A stretch of 64,000 bases of DNA from Hyphomonadaceae bacterium UBA7672 (GCA_002483135.1 DLHI01000021.1:242-64241); one strand, 5' to 3'; positions 51,989 to 61,145 are shown, counted from the stretch's first letter. Notes: generated by a model not told the origin, from the letters alone. Program-made: numbers and translations.

Positions 51989-54391
51989 ATGAAGAAGCTC
52001 AGCCTCCTTTCCACGTCGGCCCTGATCGTCCTCGGCCTTACGAATCCCGCCGCCGCCTTTGCCCAGGCCGGACCGACCGCGCCGCCCGAGGCCGAAGACG
52101 TCGATCGCGTTGTGGTCACCGCACAGAAGCAGGAACAGGAACTGATCGACGTTCCGATCAACATCTCCGTGGCGACCCAGGAACAGCTCGACCTTCTTGG
52201 AACCGACGATATCGAGGAATACGCGGACTACGTCCCCGGCCTGCAGGTGCAGGCGCAGAGCCTCAACACCTCCAGCTATTCTCTGCGCGGCGTCACTTCG
52301 GATGGCGGCCGTCCGCGCGTGGCCGTCTACGAGAATGGCGTTGCGATCGGCAACCCGCGCTTCGCCGCCAACACCGCGATGTTCGACCTTGAGCGCATCG
52401 AGGTCGTGAAAGGCCCGCAAGCCACCCTGTTCGGTCAGGGCGCCCTCGTCGGCGGCATCAACTTCATCCAGAACCGCGCCTCGTTCTCCGGCAATGAAGG
52501 CTGGGCCAAGCTCGACGCGGGCGACTATGGCTACCTGCGCGCGGAGGCCGGCTACAACGTCGCCCTGTCCGACACGTTCGCCCTTCGCGTCGCTGGCCTC
52601 TCCAAGAGCCGTGACGGCTATGTGCCGAATGTGTCGAACGGCCCCGACCTGATGGGCCAGGAAACGTCAGCTGTTCGCGTCGCCGCTGCGTGGCAGCCGC
52701 TCGACAATCTCCGCGCAGACCTCATCATCAACTACGAGGAAAACGACTCGACCGGCACCCAGTTCAAGTCCGGCGTGTTCGCTCCTCCAGGCGGCGATCT
52801 CAGCCCTTTCACGGGCACGGCCAACAACATCACGGGCTCGCAGCTGCGCGACAAGCTCGGCGCTGATCGCCAGATTTTCTCGGTCACGGCCAACATCGCC
52901 TGGGAGATCAACGACGACTGGACCCTGACGTCGGTCACCAGCGAGCGATCACTCGAAGATCTCGAAGCCTTCGACTCCGATGGCGCCGCATTCTCGTTGC
53001 TGCAGTTCGCTTCTGTCGACAATGCGCAGGTCTGGAGCCAGGAACTGCGCTTCAACTTCGACGATGGCGGCCCGATTACGGCCTTCTTCGGCGGAAACTA
53101 CTACACGCAGGACCATTCGGTTCTCCTGCGTCTCAACACCGAGGAAGGCCGCGCACAGGCCTTCCTGTCGCGCCAGCTGGTCGCCGGCGTGAACCAGCAG
53201 ATGGGCACGAACTTCACGGTTGCGACCTTCAAACAATTCCTGCAGGCCAATGGCGTCCCGGGGGCTGCAAATTTCGACAACATCGTCAACCCGATGCAGG
53301 TCTCCGCGCTGCTGGCGCTGCAAGGCCTGATCGTGCCGCTGCACAACGACCATGTGGAGGAAACCTTCTCGAACGGCGAACAGACGAGCTATGACCTGTT
53401 CGGCGATGTGAGCTGGGAGATTTCCGACCAGCTGACCGTCACGGGCGGCCTTCGCTACACCGTCGATGAACTCTATTCCGATACGCTGGTCTATCTGGTG
53501 AAGGGAAACCCGGCCCTGGGCGGCACACGCAACGCGCTCACCGGCGGCACGACGCTGGTCTCGCTCGACAGCCAGGGCGTACCCGACGCGCGCAGCTATG
53601 ACGCCGATGGCGAGTTCACCTGGCGCCTCAACGCAGCTTATCGCGTCAGCGACGATCTCAACACCTGGATCGCCGTCGGCCGGGGTCGCCGTCCGCCGTC
53701 TCTGTCGTCGAACATCAACCAACCCACCGGATTCGAAGTGGTCGATCAGGAAACCTACGACAACATCGAAATCGGCCTCCACACCGAAGCGTTCGACGAT
53801 CGCCTCAGCCTCACGGCTTCGACCTACTATGGCGAATACAAGAACTTCCAGACGACCCGCTACGACGTCACGCAAGGCACGTTCATCACCGAAAATTCGG
53901 GCAACGCAACCAGCTACGGCGTTGAAATCGATGGACGCTTCGAGGCGGCCGATTTCCTGGACCTCTATGGCACGCTCGCCTACACGCACGCACGCTATGA
54001 CGACGAGGACAGCGACGGGAACCCCCTCGAGTTCGCAGGCAATCGCTTCCGCCTCTCCCCGCTCCACTCGGCCTCGATCGCCGCCAACTTCCACATGCCG
54101 TGGGCCGATTTCGGTGAAGTCTTCTTCGTGCCGAGCTATGTCTGGAAAAGCTCGCACTATTTCGAAGACGACAATGATCCGTGGGAGTTCCAGGAATCCT
54201 ACGGCATCCTTGATCTCAAGATTGGCTTTGACGCGGCCGATGGCGTCTGGGGCGCCGCCTTCTACGTCGAGAATGCGCTGGACGAAGAGTACCTGATCGA
54301 CGCGGGCAACACCGGCGGCGACTTCGGCATCCCCACCTACATCCGCGGCGTGCCGCAGATGCTGGGCGCTGGCGCCTGGGTGAAATTCTAG
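51989..54391 (+). CDS. TonB-dependent receptor
   Basis: The product is 800 aa with a signal peptide (ending AAAFAQA) and a TonB-box-like VVVTAQKQEQ. The plug contains VPINISVATQEQLDLLGTDD, RVAVYENGVAIGNPRF and VKGPQATLFGQGALVGGINF. The C-terminus ends in a Phe (WVKF) as expected for an outer-membrane barrel. Its location after the acylase suggests import of an acylated or peptide-like substrate, but this is speculative. A DUF559 cassette follows. Confidence 0.92.
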   Translation: MKKLSLLSTSALIVLGLTNPAAAFAQAGPTAPPEAEDVDRVVVTAQKQEQELIDVPINISVATQEQLDLLGTDDIEEYADYVPGLQVQAQSLNTSSYSLRGVTSDGGRPRVAVYENGVAIGNPRFAANTAMFDLERIEVVKGPQATLFGQGALVGGINFIQNRASFSGNEGWAKLDAGDYGYLRAEAGYNVALSDTFALRVAGLSKSRDGYVPNVSNGPDLMGQETSAVRVAAAWQPLDNLRADLIINYEENDSTGTQFKSGVFAPPGGDLSPFTGTANNITGSQLRDKLGADRQIFSVTANIAWEINDDWTLTSVTSERSLEDLEAFDSDGAAFSLLQFASVDNAQVWSQELRFNFDDGGPITAFFGGNYYTQDHSVLLRLNTEEGRAQAFLSRQLVAGVNQQMGTNFTVATFKQFLQANGVPGAANFDNIVNPMQVSALLALQGLIVPLHNDHVEETFSNGEQTSYDLFGDVSWEISDQLTVTGGLRYTVDELYSDTLVYLVKGNPALGGTRNALTGGTTLVSLDSQGVPDARSYDADGEFTWRLNAAYRVSDDLNTWIAVGRGRRPPSLSSNINQPTGFEVVDQETYDNIEIGLHTEAFDDRLSLTASTYYGEYKNFQTTRYDVTQGTFITENSGNATSYGVEIDGRFEAADFLDLYGTLAYTHARYDDEDSDGNPLEFAGNRFRLSPLHSASIAANFHMPWADFGEVFFVPSYVWKSSHYFEDDNDPWEFQESYGILDLKIGFDAADGVWGAAFYVENALDEEYLIDAGNTGGDFGIPTYIRGVPQMLGAGAWVKF

Positions 54392-54404
54392 ACGACCACT
54401 GGAC

Positions 54405-54471
54405 TCTTTCCTCCCCCCATCGAAGATGGGGTGGAGGTGGATCGGCGCGCAGCGCCGAGACGGAGGGGGGG
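54405..54471. repeat. Inverted repeat left of the DUF559 gene
   Basis: CTTTCCTCCCCCCATCGAAG (54405 onwards) leads through GGAGGTGGATC and GGCGCGCAGCGCC to GAGACGGAGGGGG (54471). It is an inverted copy of 54841-54907, and the same family as 46079-46230. Confidence 0.85.
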
Positions 54472-54483
54472 CGCCAGAGAGTC

Positions 54484-54837
54484 GTGAAAGCCGACCCGCG
54501 TATACGTGGCTTTGCGCGCGACATGCGCGGAAGCCTGACCGATGCTGAAACGATCCTGTGGTCACGCCTCAAGGGGCGCGGCCTGCAGGGTTGGCGCTTC
54601 CGGCGTCAGCATCCGATCGGCCCCTTCATCGCCGACTTCGCATGCGCGCGGGCAAGGCTGATCATAGAAGTCGATGGCGCCACCCACTCCACACAGGACG
54701 AGCGTGACGCCGACGCGCGGCGAACAGCTTATCTCGAATCTTGTAGCTGGTATGTCCTGCGGATCAGGAACGCAGATGTGTATGAAAATCTGAATGGCGT
54801 CCTGAACACCATTCTGATGCACCTGCCATCGGAGTAG
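54484..54837 (+). CDS. DUF559 (Vsr/REase-like) protein
   Basis: The product is 117 aa from a GTG start. It matches DUF559: MRGSLTDAETILWSRLKGRG, FRRQHPIGPFIADFACARAR, LIIEVDGATHS, and WYVLRIRNADVYENLNGVL. This is the PD-(D/E)xK nuclease type related to Vsr mismatch endonuclease. The gene is flanked closely (12 and 3 bp) by two inverted copies of a palindromic repeat, a cassette-like layout. No methylase is adjacent. Confidence 0.9.
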   Translation: MKADPRIRGFARDMRGSLTDAETILWSRLKGRGLQGWRFRRQHPIGPFIADFACARARLIIEVDGATHSTQDERDADARRTAYLESCSWYVLRIRNADVYENLNGVLNTILMHLPSE

Positions 54838-54840
54838 CCA

Positions 54841-54907
54841 TCCCCCTCCGTCTCGCTGGCTTCGCCAGCGATCCACCTCCCCCTGTCTTCGACAGGTGGA
54901 GGAAAGA
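54841..54907. repeat. Inverted repeat right of the DUF559 gene
   Basis: TCCCCCTCCGTCTCGCTGGC leads through CCAGCGATCCACCTCCCCCT to CAGGTGGAGGAAAGA (54907). It mirrors the element at 54405-54471. Confidence 0.85.
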
Positions 54908-54911
54908 CGCC

Positions 54912-55496
54912 CTACTTCTTCGCGGCCTTCTTCTCCAGCTCTTCAAGCCGCGCGCGCAGGGCTTTCAGCTCTTCTGCGTCGGCCGATCCAACGCTCTCTA
55001 ACGGCTTCGGTCCAGACGTCGAATTCTGTCTAACCATGGCGAGCACAGCCCAAGGCACAGCAGCTAACACTCCGAACGTCGCAAAGAGCACGAGCGCGGC
55101 CTGCCAAATGGACGGCAACAGCCATCGCGGGTCGCCAGCCGGCGCAAAGTCCGCAGGAAAACGCGAGGGTCGACCACTTTGAACTAAGCTAGTGCAGAAC
55201 TGCTCTTCTGGTGAAATCCAGTTGCGCAAATCATCAACGGCTTCGTCGCCGTAGTGCGATCGAACGCAGGCATCAATTGCGTTCTGATGAGCCAATTGAC
55301 GATCTATTACGGCTTGCAATTCCGGAAGATCCAGTGCGGTCGGCGGCTCCTCCAGCCTCGCTTCACCCGACAAAAGCAGCGCGGTAGATACAATTGCCAC
55401 GAGCGCGCAAACGATCACTGTCAGAATTGTCAGTCGGCGAACGACAAATCCGCAAGCGACCGAGCCAACCGCCGCGATTAGATACAGCAACACCAC
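54912..55496 (-). CDS. Two-helix membrane protein with a PhaR-like C-terminal tail
   Basis: The product is 194 aa. Membrane helices are at about residues 1-20 and 25-45 and another near 128-150 (ALVLFATFGVLAAVPWAVLA). The periplasmic middle includes CVRSHYGDEAVDDLRNWI with Cys. The last ~21 residues, beginning DAEELKALRARLEELE, are nearly identical to the C-terminus of PhaR encoded next door. The gene lies 60 bp after phaR on the same strand. Function unknown. Confidence 0.75.
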   Translation of the reverse strand: MVLLYLIAAVGSVACGFVVRRLTILTVIVCALVAIVSTALLLSGEARLEEPPTALDLPELQAVIDRQLAHQNAIDACVRSHYGDEAVDDLRNWISPEEQFCTSLVQSGRPSRFPADFAPAGDPRWLLPSIWQAALVLFATFGVLAAVPWAVLAMVRQNSTSGPKPLESVGSADAEELKALRARLEELEKKAAKK

Positions 55497-55556
55497 GACA
55501 TCCCCCTATGTGCCCAAGCCCAATACGCTCAGACTGAAGACGGGAGTGGTCAAGAA

Positions 55557-56138
55557 TTACTTCTTCGCCGCATTCTTCTCCAACTCCTCAAGGCGCGCGC
55601 GCAGGGCCTTCAGCTCAGCCGCGTCGTTGGCGGGGGTCGGCTCCGGCGCCTTCGCAGCCATCCCCGCCATCCCAGGCATCGCGCCACTCCAGAAACCGGC
55701 GAGGCGTTTCTGGTATTCGCGCTGCATCTCCTGCATCGCCGCCGGATCGAACACATTCCACGGCTGGGGCATTGCGTTCGACATGGCGCCGGTCATCTGG
55801 CTGGCCAGCTGTTCCTGCTGCGAGCGGATGAAGGCGACCGACTGCTCGAACAGCCCAGTCATCATCTCGCTGGCTTTCGACTGGTGCAGCCGGATCATGT
55901 CCATCATCAGGTCGGCCGACAGCATGGCGCCCGTCGTCTGGCCTTCCTGGTCCATGATGATCTGCAGCAACACCTGCCGCGTCACGTCCTCGCCCGTTTC
56001 CGTGTCTTCGACGCGGATGTTGGCGCCCTTGCGCACCATCTCGGCCACTTCCGGCAAGCGCACATAGCTGGAGGAGTTCTTGTTGTAGAGCTTGCGACTG
56101 GGATAGCGGCGCAGCTCGACGGTTTCGTGTTCGCTCAT
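55557..56138 (-). CDS. phaR: PHA synthesis repressor PhaR
   Basis: The product is 193 aa. It opens with the PhaR DNA-binding signature (VELRRYPSRKLYNKNSSSYV, then RLPEVAEMVRKGANIRVEDT) and the PHB-binding region ADLMMDMIRLHQSKASEMM. The C-terminal Ala/Lys-rich helix ends EELEKNAAKK. PhaR represses phasin and synthase genes and is released when it binds PHB granules. Likely targets are the palindromes upstream of the phasin gene at 61438. The gene is 28 bp after the alpha/beta hydrolase. Confidence 0.92.
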   Translation of the reverse strand: MSEHETVELRRYPSRKLYNKNSSSYVRLPEVAEMVRKGANIRVEDTETGEDVTRQVLLQIIMDQEGQTTGAMLSADLMMDMIRLHQSKASEMMTGLFEQSVAFIRSQQEQLASQMTGAMSNAMPQPWNVFDPAAMQEMQREYQKRLAGFWSGAMPGMAGMAAKAPEPTPANDAAELKALRARLEELEKNAAKK

Positions 56139-56166
56139 CTCGGTCTCACAGGTCCGGCTTCAAGTC

Positions 56167-57024
56167 TCACTTCGCCAACCACTGGTTCACGGCCCCATAG
56201 AAGGCCGCCGGCTGGTCAAACATCACGTAGTGTCGCGCCTCGTCGATGCGAAGCTTGGCGCCCTGCGCCAGCCCCGAATAGGCAGCGTTGTAGATCTGGT
56301 CGAGCGCCAGGCGGCTGGGATGGGCGGCCTTGTCCCAGGCATAGACCACGTCCACCGGCGCCTTGATGCGCTGCAGATCGCCACGCAGGTCGGTCACCAT
56401 CACCTCGGCCATCACGTCGGCCGTCGTCCGCTGGTCCGACGTCATGCCCCATTTCACGATGCGTTCGAGCTGGTGCGGACTGGTCACCAGCTTCTCGCTC
56501 GTCCGGCGCAAGTCATCCTGCAGCTGCGGCCGCGTCTTTTCCATGTAGGTGCGGCGCGAATGCTGCGCGAGGCCGGCCATCGACGACGGTGTGGCGAAGG
56601 GCGTGATCAGAACGGAGAAGTAAGCGGGAACATCGACCACCATCAGGCGCTCGACCGTGTCGGGATGATCGCGCGCGAGGATCAGGCCAACGATCCCGCC
56701 CATCGAATGGGCCACGACCGGAACCGGCTTGCCGACATTGAGTCGGATATAGGCCGCCAGCGCATCGGCCATCGGCTTGAGGAAATTCATCGGATCGCGG
56801 AACGCGCTCGGCCCCAGCCCCGCAAACCCGCGCATGTGCGGCAGGTGAAGCCTGTGGCCCACGCCAAGGCGTTCAGGCGCCTCATCCCATGTGTCCGGCG
56901 ATGCTGCGAGCCCGTGCAGCAAAACGAGGTCACGGCCACGCCCGAGGGTCGACGCGGTGAACAGTTCGCCCTCCCATATCGGGTTATCGCGCTTCAACCA
57001 GCGGGTAAGGGAGCCAAGCTGCAT
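56167..57024 (-). CDS. Alpha/beta hydrolase, possible PHA depolymerase-like
   Basis: The product is 285 aa from ATG 57024 (the frame is open 35 codons further). Catalytic motifs are LVLLHGLAASPDTWDEA, the nucleophile VVAHSMGGIVGLIL, an Asp near VDVVYAWDKAAHP, and the final His in DEARHYVMFDQ. It lies between phaC (divergent) and phaR (same strand), suggesting a granule-associated or thioesterase role, but substrate is open. Confidence 0.85.
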   Translation of the reverse strand: MQLGSLTRWLKRDNPIWEGELFTASTLGRGRDLVLLHGLAASPDTWDEAPERLGVGHRLHLPHMRGFAGLGPSAFRDPMNFLKPMADALAAYIRLNVGKPVPVVAHSMGGIVGLILARDHPDTVERLMVVDVPAYFSVLITPFATPSSMAGLAQHSRRTYMEKTRPQLQDDLRRTSEKLVTSPHQLERIVKWGMTSDQRTTADVMAEVMVTDLRGDLQRIKAPVDVVYAWDKAAHPSRLALDQIYNAAYSGLAQGAKLRIDEARHYVMFDQPAAFYGAVNQWLAK

Positions 57025-57279
57025 GTGCGGCGACGTCTCCGGCGGCCAGGAAGAACCAACATAGTTAGCAGGTGCAGCAATCCCCAGCCCCCCGTCTATC
57101 CCCTTCCTCGCGATTCCAGAAGCCCGCAATTGCCGCAGGGCGGCGAAACCCTGACCGGCGCCTTACGCTACGGCGATCTTAACCTTCGCCTGCCAGCAGA
57201 AAGACGTTTCGTATCAGAATGTTTTGACGCGATCCGGGCGAGTGTTACCTTCAGTGCGAACAGGGCTTCAGGCGCTTCC
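57025..57279. promoter_or_regulatory. Divergent promoter region of phaC and the hydrolase
   Basis: This region carries the divergent promoters. TTGCCGCAGGGCGGCG (57130-57145) is close to the palindrome TGCCGCAGTGCGGCA found before the phasin gene and could be a PhaR or shared regulator site. No ORF supported. Confidence 0.4.
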
Positions 57280-59073
57280 ATGACAGACGGAATGAGTTCA
57301 GCTGGGGCATTCGAGCTCAGCCAGAATTTCCAGCGCATCAATTTCCTGCTGCAACGCCTTTTCCTCGCCCTCTCGCGTCGTGAAGTGCGCAATCCGGGCG
57401 TTGAAGGCCCCGGCCAGCCCTTCTTCCTGCGCGCCGCCGTCAGCCACGCCCAGGGCTGGATGACCAACCCGATGAAGGCGATGAACTCGCAGCTTCAGTT
57501 CTGGCAGAACACCACCGCCCTCTATGCCGAACTCACCCAGGCCATGCTCTCAGGCGGCGGCCGCCTGACGCCCAAGGCTGCGGGCGATGACGGCCCAGAA
57601 GACGCGCGCTTCGCCAACGAGGAATGGGACAAGCACCCGTTCTTCTACTACCTGAAGCGCCAGTACCAGATCATGTCGGAGTATCTGGAAAGCATCGCCG
57701 ACACCGCCTCGACCGGCGAAGACGAAAAGCACTCCGAGCAGATCCACTTCTTCACGCACCAGCTGGTCGACCTGTTCTCCCCGGCGAACTTCCTCGCCTC
57801 CAACCCTGTGGCCATCAAGAAGGCGGTCGAGACCAATGGCCGATCGCTGGTCGAGGGCCTCGAAAACCTGGTGAAGGATCTCGAGCGTTCTGGCGGCGAC
57901 CTGCTGGTCACCCTGTCCGATCCCGAAGCCTTCAAGGTCGGCGAGACCCTTGCCACCGCCAAAGGCCACGTCGTCGACGAGACAGAGCTATTCCAGCTGA
58001 TCCGTTACGAGCCGACGACCGAGAAGGTCTATGCCCGGCCGCTGATGCTGATCCCGCCATGGATCAACAAGTACTACATCCTCGACCTGCAGCCGAAATC
58101 ATCGCTGGTGAAATGGCTCACCGACCAGGGTTTCGCCGTCTACATCGTCTCCTGGAAGAACCCGCGCGAAGAGCTGCGCGAGTACGGCATGGACAGCTAT
58201 GTCACGCAGGGCGTCGTGCCCGCGATGAAGAAGGTGGACGCCCTGCACGGCAATGACGGCATCAACGTCGTCGGCTACTGCATCGGTGGAACCACCCTGT
58301 CGCTGACCCAGGCATGGCTTCAGAAGACGAAGCAGGACAACCCCGCCAAGTCCTGCACCTTCTTCACCGCCCTCACCGATTTCGAAGACCCCGGCCCGCT
58401 CAAGTCCTTCATCGACGAGGGCTTCATCACCGGCATCATGGTCGAGGCGCACCGCAAGGGATTCCTCGACCAGCGCATCATGGCGCGCACCTTCAGCTTC
58501 CTGCGCCCCAACGACCTCGTCTACGGGCCCGCCGTGAAGGCCTATCTGCTGGGCGAGCAGCGCCCGAAATTCGATCTGCTGTTCTGGAACGAGGACTCCA
58601 CCCGCCTGCCTGAACGCATGGCGCGCGAATACCTGACGCACCTCTATCGCGACAACCTGTTCGCCAAGGGCGAGTTCGAGATCGAAGGCGTGAAGGTCGG
58701 CCTCGATGACATCAAGATCCCGCACTATGTCGTCGCCTGCGAGAAGGACCACATCGCGCCGTGGGTCGCCTCGTTCAAGGGCCTCACGCGCCTCAAGGGC
58801 GGCGGCCGCTTCGTGCTCGCGCAATCGGGCCACATCGCCGGCATCGTGAACCATCCGGACAAGAAGAAATACGGCTACTGGGTCTCCGACGCCGACCCCG
58901 GCGCCGACCTCGACGCCTGGCGCGCCGGCACGGAAGCGCACGATGGCTCGTGGTGGCCGGATTGGGCCGCATGGCTCGGTCGCCGTTCCGGCAAGAAGAT
59001 CACCGCCGAAGAAAGCTTCCCCGCCTCCGTCCCGCGCCTTGAGCCGGCCCCCGGCAGGTATGTGCGAGAGTAG
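57280..59073 (+). CDS. phaC: Class I polyhydroxyalkanoate synthase PhaC
   Basis: The product is 597 aa, typical for class I synthases. The lipase-like box is VVGYCIGGTTLSL with catalytic Cys334 and is followed by the catalytic Asp (region VACEKDHIAPW) and His (QSGHIAGIVNHP). The N-terminal domain starts SAGAFELSQNFQRINFLLQR and later WDKHPFFYYLKRQYQIMSEY. It polymerises (R)-3-hydroxyacyl-CoA on granules. The open frame extends over 1 kb upstream but ATG 57280 is the family-consistent start. Confidence 0.96.
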   Translation: MTDGMSSAGAFELSQNFQRINFLLQRLFLALSRREVRNPGVEGPGQPFFLRAAVSHAQGWMTNPMKAMNSQLQFWQNTTALYAELTQAMLSGGGRLTPKAAGDDGPEDARFANEEWDKHPFFYYLKRQYQIMSEYLESIADTASTGEDEKHSEQIHFFTHQLVDLFSPANFLASNPVAIKKAVETNGRSLVEGLENLVKDLERSGGDLLVTLSDPEAFKVGETLATAKGHVVDETELFQLIRYEPTTEKVYARPLMLIPPWINKYYILDLQPKSSLVKWLTDQGFAVYIVSWKNPREELREYGMDSYVTQGVVPAMKKVDALHGNDGINVVGYCIGGTTLSLTQAWLQKTKQDNPAKSCTFFTALTDFEDPGPLKSFIDEGFITGIMVEAHRKGFLDQRIMARTFSFLRPNDLVYGPAVKAYLLGEQRPKFDLLFWNEDSTRLPERMAREYLTHLYRDNLFAKGEFEIEGVKVGLDDIKIPHYVVACEKDHIAPWVASFKGLTRLKGGGRFVLAQSGHIAGIVNHPDKKKYGYWVSDADPGADLDAWRAGTEAHDGSWWPDWAAWLGRRSGKKITAEESFPASVPRLEPAPGRYVRE

Positions 59074-59076
59074 CTG

Positions 59077-59934
59077 ATGAGCGAGGCGGATATCGTCAGC
59101 TCGCGGCGACGGGTGCTGCGCGCCGTGTTGCTGTTCACGCTCGCATCGCTGCTCACGGTCGCGCTCGGCGCCGTTGTGATGGCGCAGGACGGTGTGCCGT
59201 TGGGCATCTGGATCCGGAATCCCGTCGCGTGGCTGGTCACGCTTGGGATTGGATTCGGGCTTGCTCTGCGCGGCTGGCTCACCGGATGGACCACCCCCGC
59301 GGCCCTCGCCATCGTCGCACTCAGCTTCCTCGGCCCTGAACAGGAAGGCGTGCATCGCTGGCTCGGTCTTGGCGCCGTTCAGCTCAATGCCGCCGCGCTC
59401 ATTCTGCCGGTCGCCATTGCCGCCTTCCTCTATGAACGCGCAATGCTTGCCGTCACCTGCTTCGCACTGATCGCCCTCGCGCTTGCCCTGCAGCCCGACA
59501 TTTCACAACTTGCCGGGCTTTCACTCGCAGCAATCATCCTCGCCTATGCCCGCTTCGCGTGGAGAGGCGCGGCCATCGCACTGGTCATCGCCACCGGCGC
59601 CATCGCCCTATGCCTGTTGCGTCCTGATCCACTGGCCCCTGTCCCGCACGTCGAAGGCATCTTCCAGCTGGCGTGGAGCCAGTCGCCGCTACTCGCCATC
59701 GCAATGCGCACGGCCCTTGCCGCTGCCGTTATCAGCCCACTTCTCGTATGGCGCGCGGGCCGCGTCCATTGGGCCGCACTGGCTCTCTCCGCCTACTTCG
59801 CCGCCACTGCCTTCGCGCCCGCGCTGGGCGCCTACCCCGTTCCGCTTGCAGGCTACGGCATGAGCTTCGTCATCGGCTGGCTTCTGGGTTTCCTCGCGCT
59901 CGCATCGCCTAGCGGCCGGACCGTGCGCAAGTAG
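59077..59934 (+). CDS. Polytopic membrane protein coupled to phaC
   Basis: The product is 285 aa with about eight hydrophobic helices. The start is 3 nt after the phaC stop, so it is translated from the same message. A motif HRWLGLGAVQLNAAALIL after the third helix recalls the RW-D-G.ll..PSE loop of FtsW/RodA, but overall length is too short for a full transporter of that family. Function unknown; a role in granule formation is an inference from coupling. Confidence 0.75.
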   Translation: MSEADIVSSRRRVLRAVLLFTLASLLTVALGAVVMAQDGVPLGIWIRNPVAWLVTLGIGFGLALRGWLTGWTTPAALAIVALSFLGPEQEGVHRWLGLGAVQLNAAALILPVAIAAFLYERAMLAVTCFALIALALALQPDISQLAGLSLAAIILAYARFAWRGAAIALVIATGAIALCLLRPDPLAPVPHVEGIFQLAWSQSPLLAIAMRTALAAAVISPLLVWRAGRVHWAALALSAYFAATAFAPALGAYPVPLAGYGMSFVIGWLLGFLALASPSGRTVRK

Positions 59935-59987
59935 CGCCTGCCCCTTTCCTCCCTCGATCGCGTCCCCCTCTCGCCCCGCCCTAGCCT

Positions 59988-60090
59988 GTCATCCCGGCCG
60001 AAGTGCGAAGCACGCAGAGCCGGGACCCACTCAACCATCCCGACACCGTCAAAATGGGTCCCGGGTCTCGCTGCGCTCGCCCGGGATGAC
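59988..60090. repeat. Inverted repeat (GTCATCCCGG family)
   Basis: GTCATCCCGGCCGAAGTGCG (59988 on) pairs imperfectly with TCGCCCGGGATGAC (60090 end), with GGGACCCA and TGGGTCCC as inner arms. It lies ~60 bp after the membrane-protein stop. Confidence 0.8.
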
Positions 60091-60245
60091 AACTGCTGGC
60101 GTTGCCCGACTGTCGGAAACCACCGCTGCAAACTCGTAGGAAACCCAAAAACAATCTCCCATCCTATCAAAGCCCTGCCGCCAAAATTTGTAGGATGGGA
60201 TCGCCGTAATTCGGCCGGGCCGGATGCGGGCCTATACTCATCCCC

Positions 60246-61145
60246 ATGCAGGCCGAAGCGACAGCACGCCAACATGAAGCCCACTGGTTCCGCGCCGGTG
60301 AGTGGCTCACGGCCGCCACCCGTGGCGCCGAGGCCGCGCCGGACCAGCTCACGCGCCTTCAGGCCCTTCACGTCAAGCGGCTGATCTGCCTGTTCGCGTG
60401 TGCGCTGCGCCGCCTCATCCTTCTCGCCGCCCTCGCGATGGAGCTTGACCGCACGCCGCCAGCGCCGCGCCGGTCGCCTCCCCACGACAAGGCCGTGAGG
60501 CGATCCGGCGCGAAGAGAACACCGATCCGGCTCTACGCCTTCGGCCGGCGCGCATCGGATGCGCACGCTCACGCCGCCGCTTCAACAGAGTCCGGAACGG
60601 CGCACGAGAAAGACCCACGCAAGCCGCGCTTTCACATCGGCCAGGCCGACTGCCTCATCCAGGGCAGTCAGACACAAGGCAGCGCGCCGACCCGCGCATC
60701 GCAACCCCGCCACCCGCATCGCGAAGCAACCGGCGCAAGCGAAAGCCTCGAGATCGAGGAGCCGCCGCTCGAACTCCTGCCGCGGGAGCTTCGCCTCACC
60801 GTGAACACCGCCGCGCCTGCGACTGCGCAAGCCGCAGCAGCCGCGCAACACGCCGATCCCGCCCCCACAAAATCCGCCGCGCCGCCGGCCGCCATGACGA
60901 AGCAGCAGCTGCTCGAATACCTCTTCGCCCTGACCATGCTGCTCGCAGATCCATCCCGCGCCATCCGCCGCGCCGCCCTCGCACTCGCCCGAAACCGTGA
61001 GCTGCCGCGCCAGATCGCGCGCCTGGAATTCATCCGGCCTAAGGGCGTCATGCGCTTCTCACTGCGCGACTACGCCCGCGTCCTGCTGCCGCTTCACAAG
61101 GAGCTGCGCCACGTCACCGGCGAGCTGATCCATGACTCAAGCTGA
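60246..61145 (+). CDS. Hypothetical protein, Ala/Arg-rich
   Basis: The product is 299 aa. The N-terminal ~70 residues have alternating hydrophobic and basic helices (TRLQALHVKRLICLFACALR), followed by a low-complexity Ala/Pro/Arg middle, and a C-terminal region with MTKQQLLEYLFALTMLLADP and LRDYARVLLPLHKELRHVTG that looks like ordered helix. No family recognised. Codon use fits the genome. It could be one real gene or a real C-terminal half with spurious extension; an internal ATG lies near 60894. Confidence 0.5.
   Translation: MQAEATARQHEAHWFRAGEWLTAATRGAEAAPDQLTRLQALHVKRLICLFACALRRLILLAALAMELDRTPPAPRRSPPHDKAVRRSGAKRTPIRLYAFGRRASDAHAHAAASTESGTAHEKDPRKPRFHIGQADCLIQGSQTQGSAPTRASQPRHPHREATGASESLEIEEPPLELLPRELRLTVNTAAPATAQAAAAAQHADPAPTKSAAPPAAMTKQQLLEYLFALTMLLADPSRAIRRAALALARNRELPRQIARLEFIRPKGVMRFSLRDYARVLLPLHKELRHVTGELIHDSS

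Noticed and set aside
56230..57279. Upstream extension of the PhaC frame
   Set aside because: It covers the divergent alpha/beta hydrolase; phaC starts at 57280.
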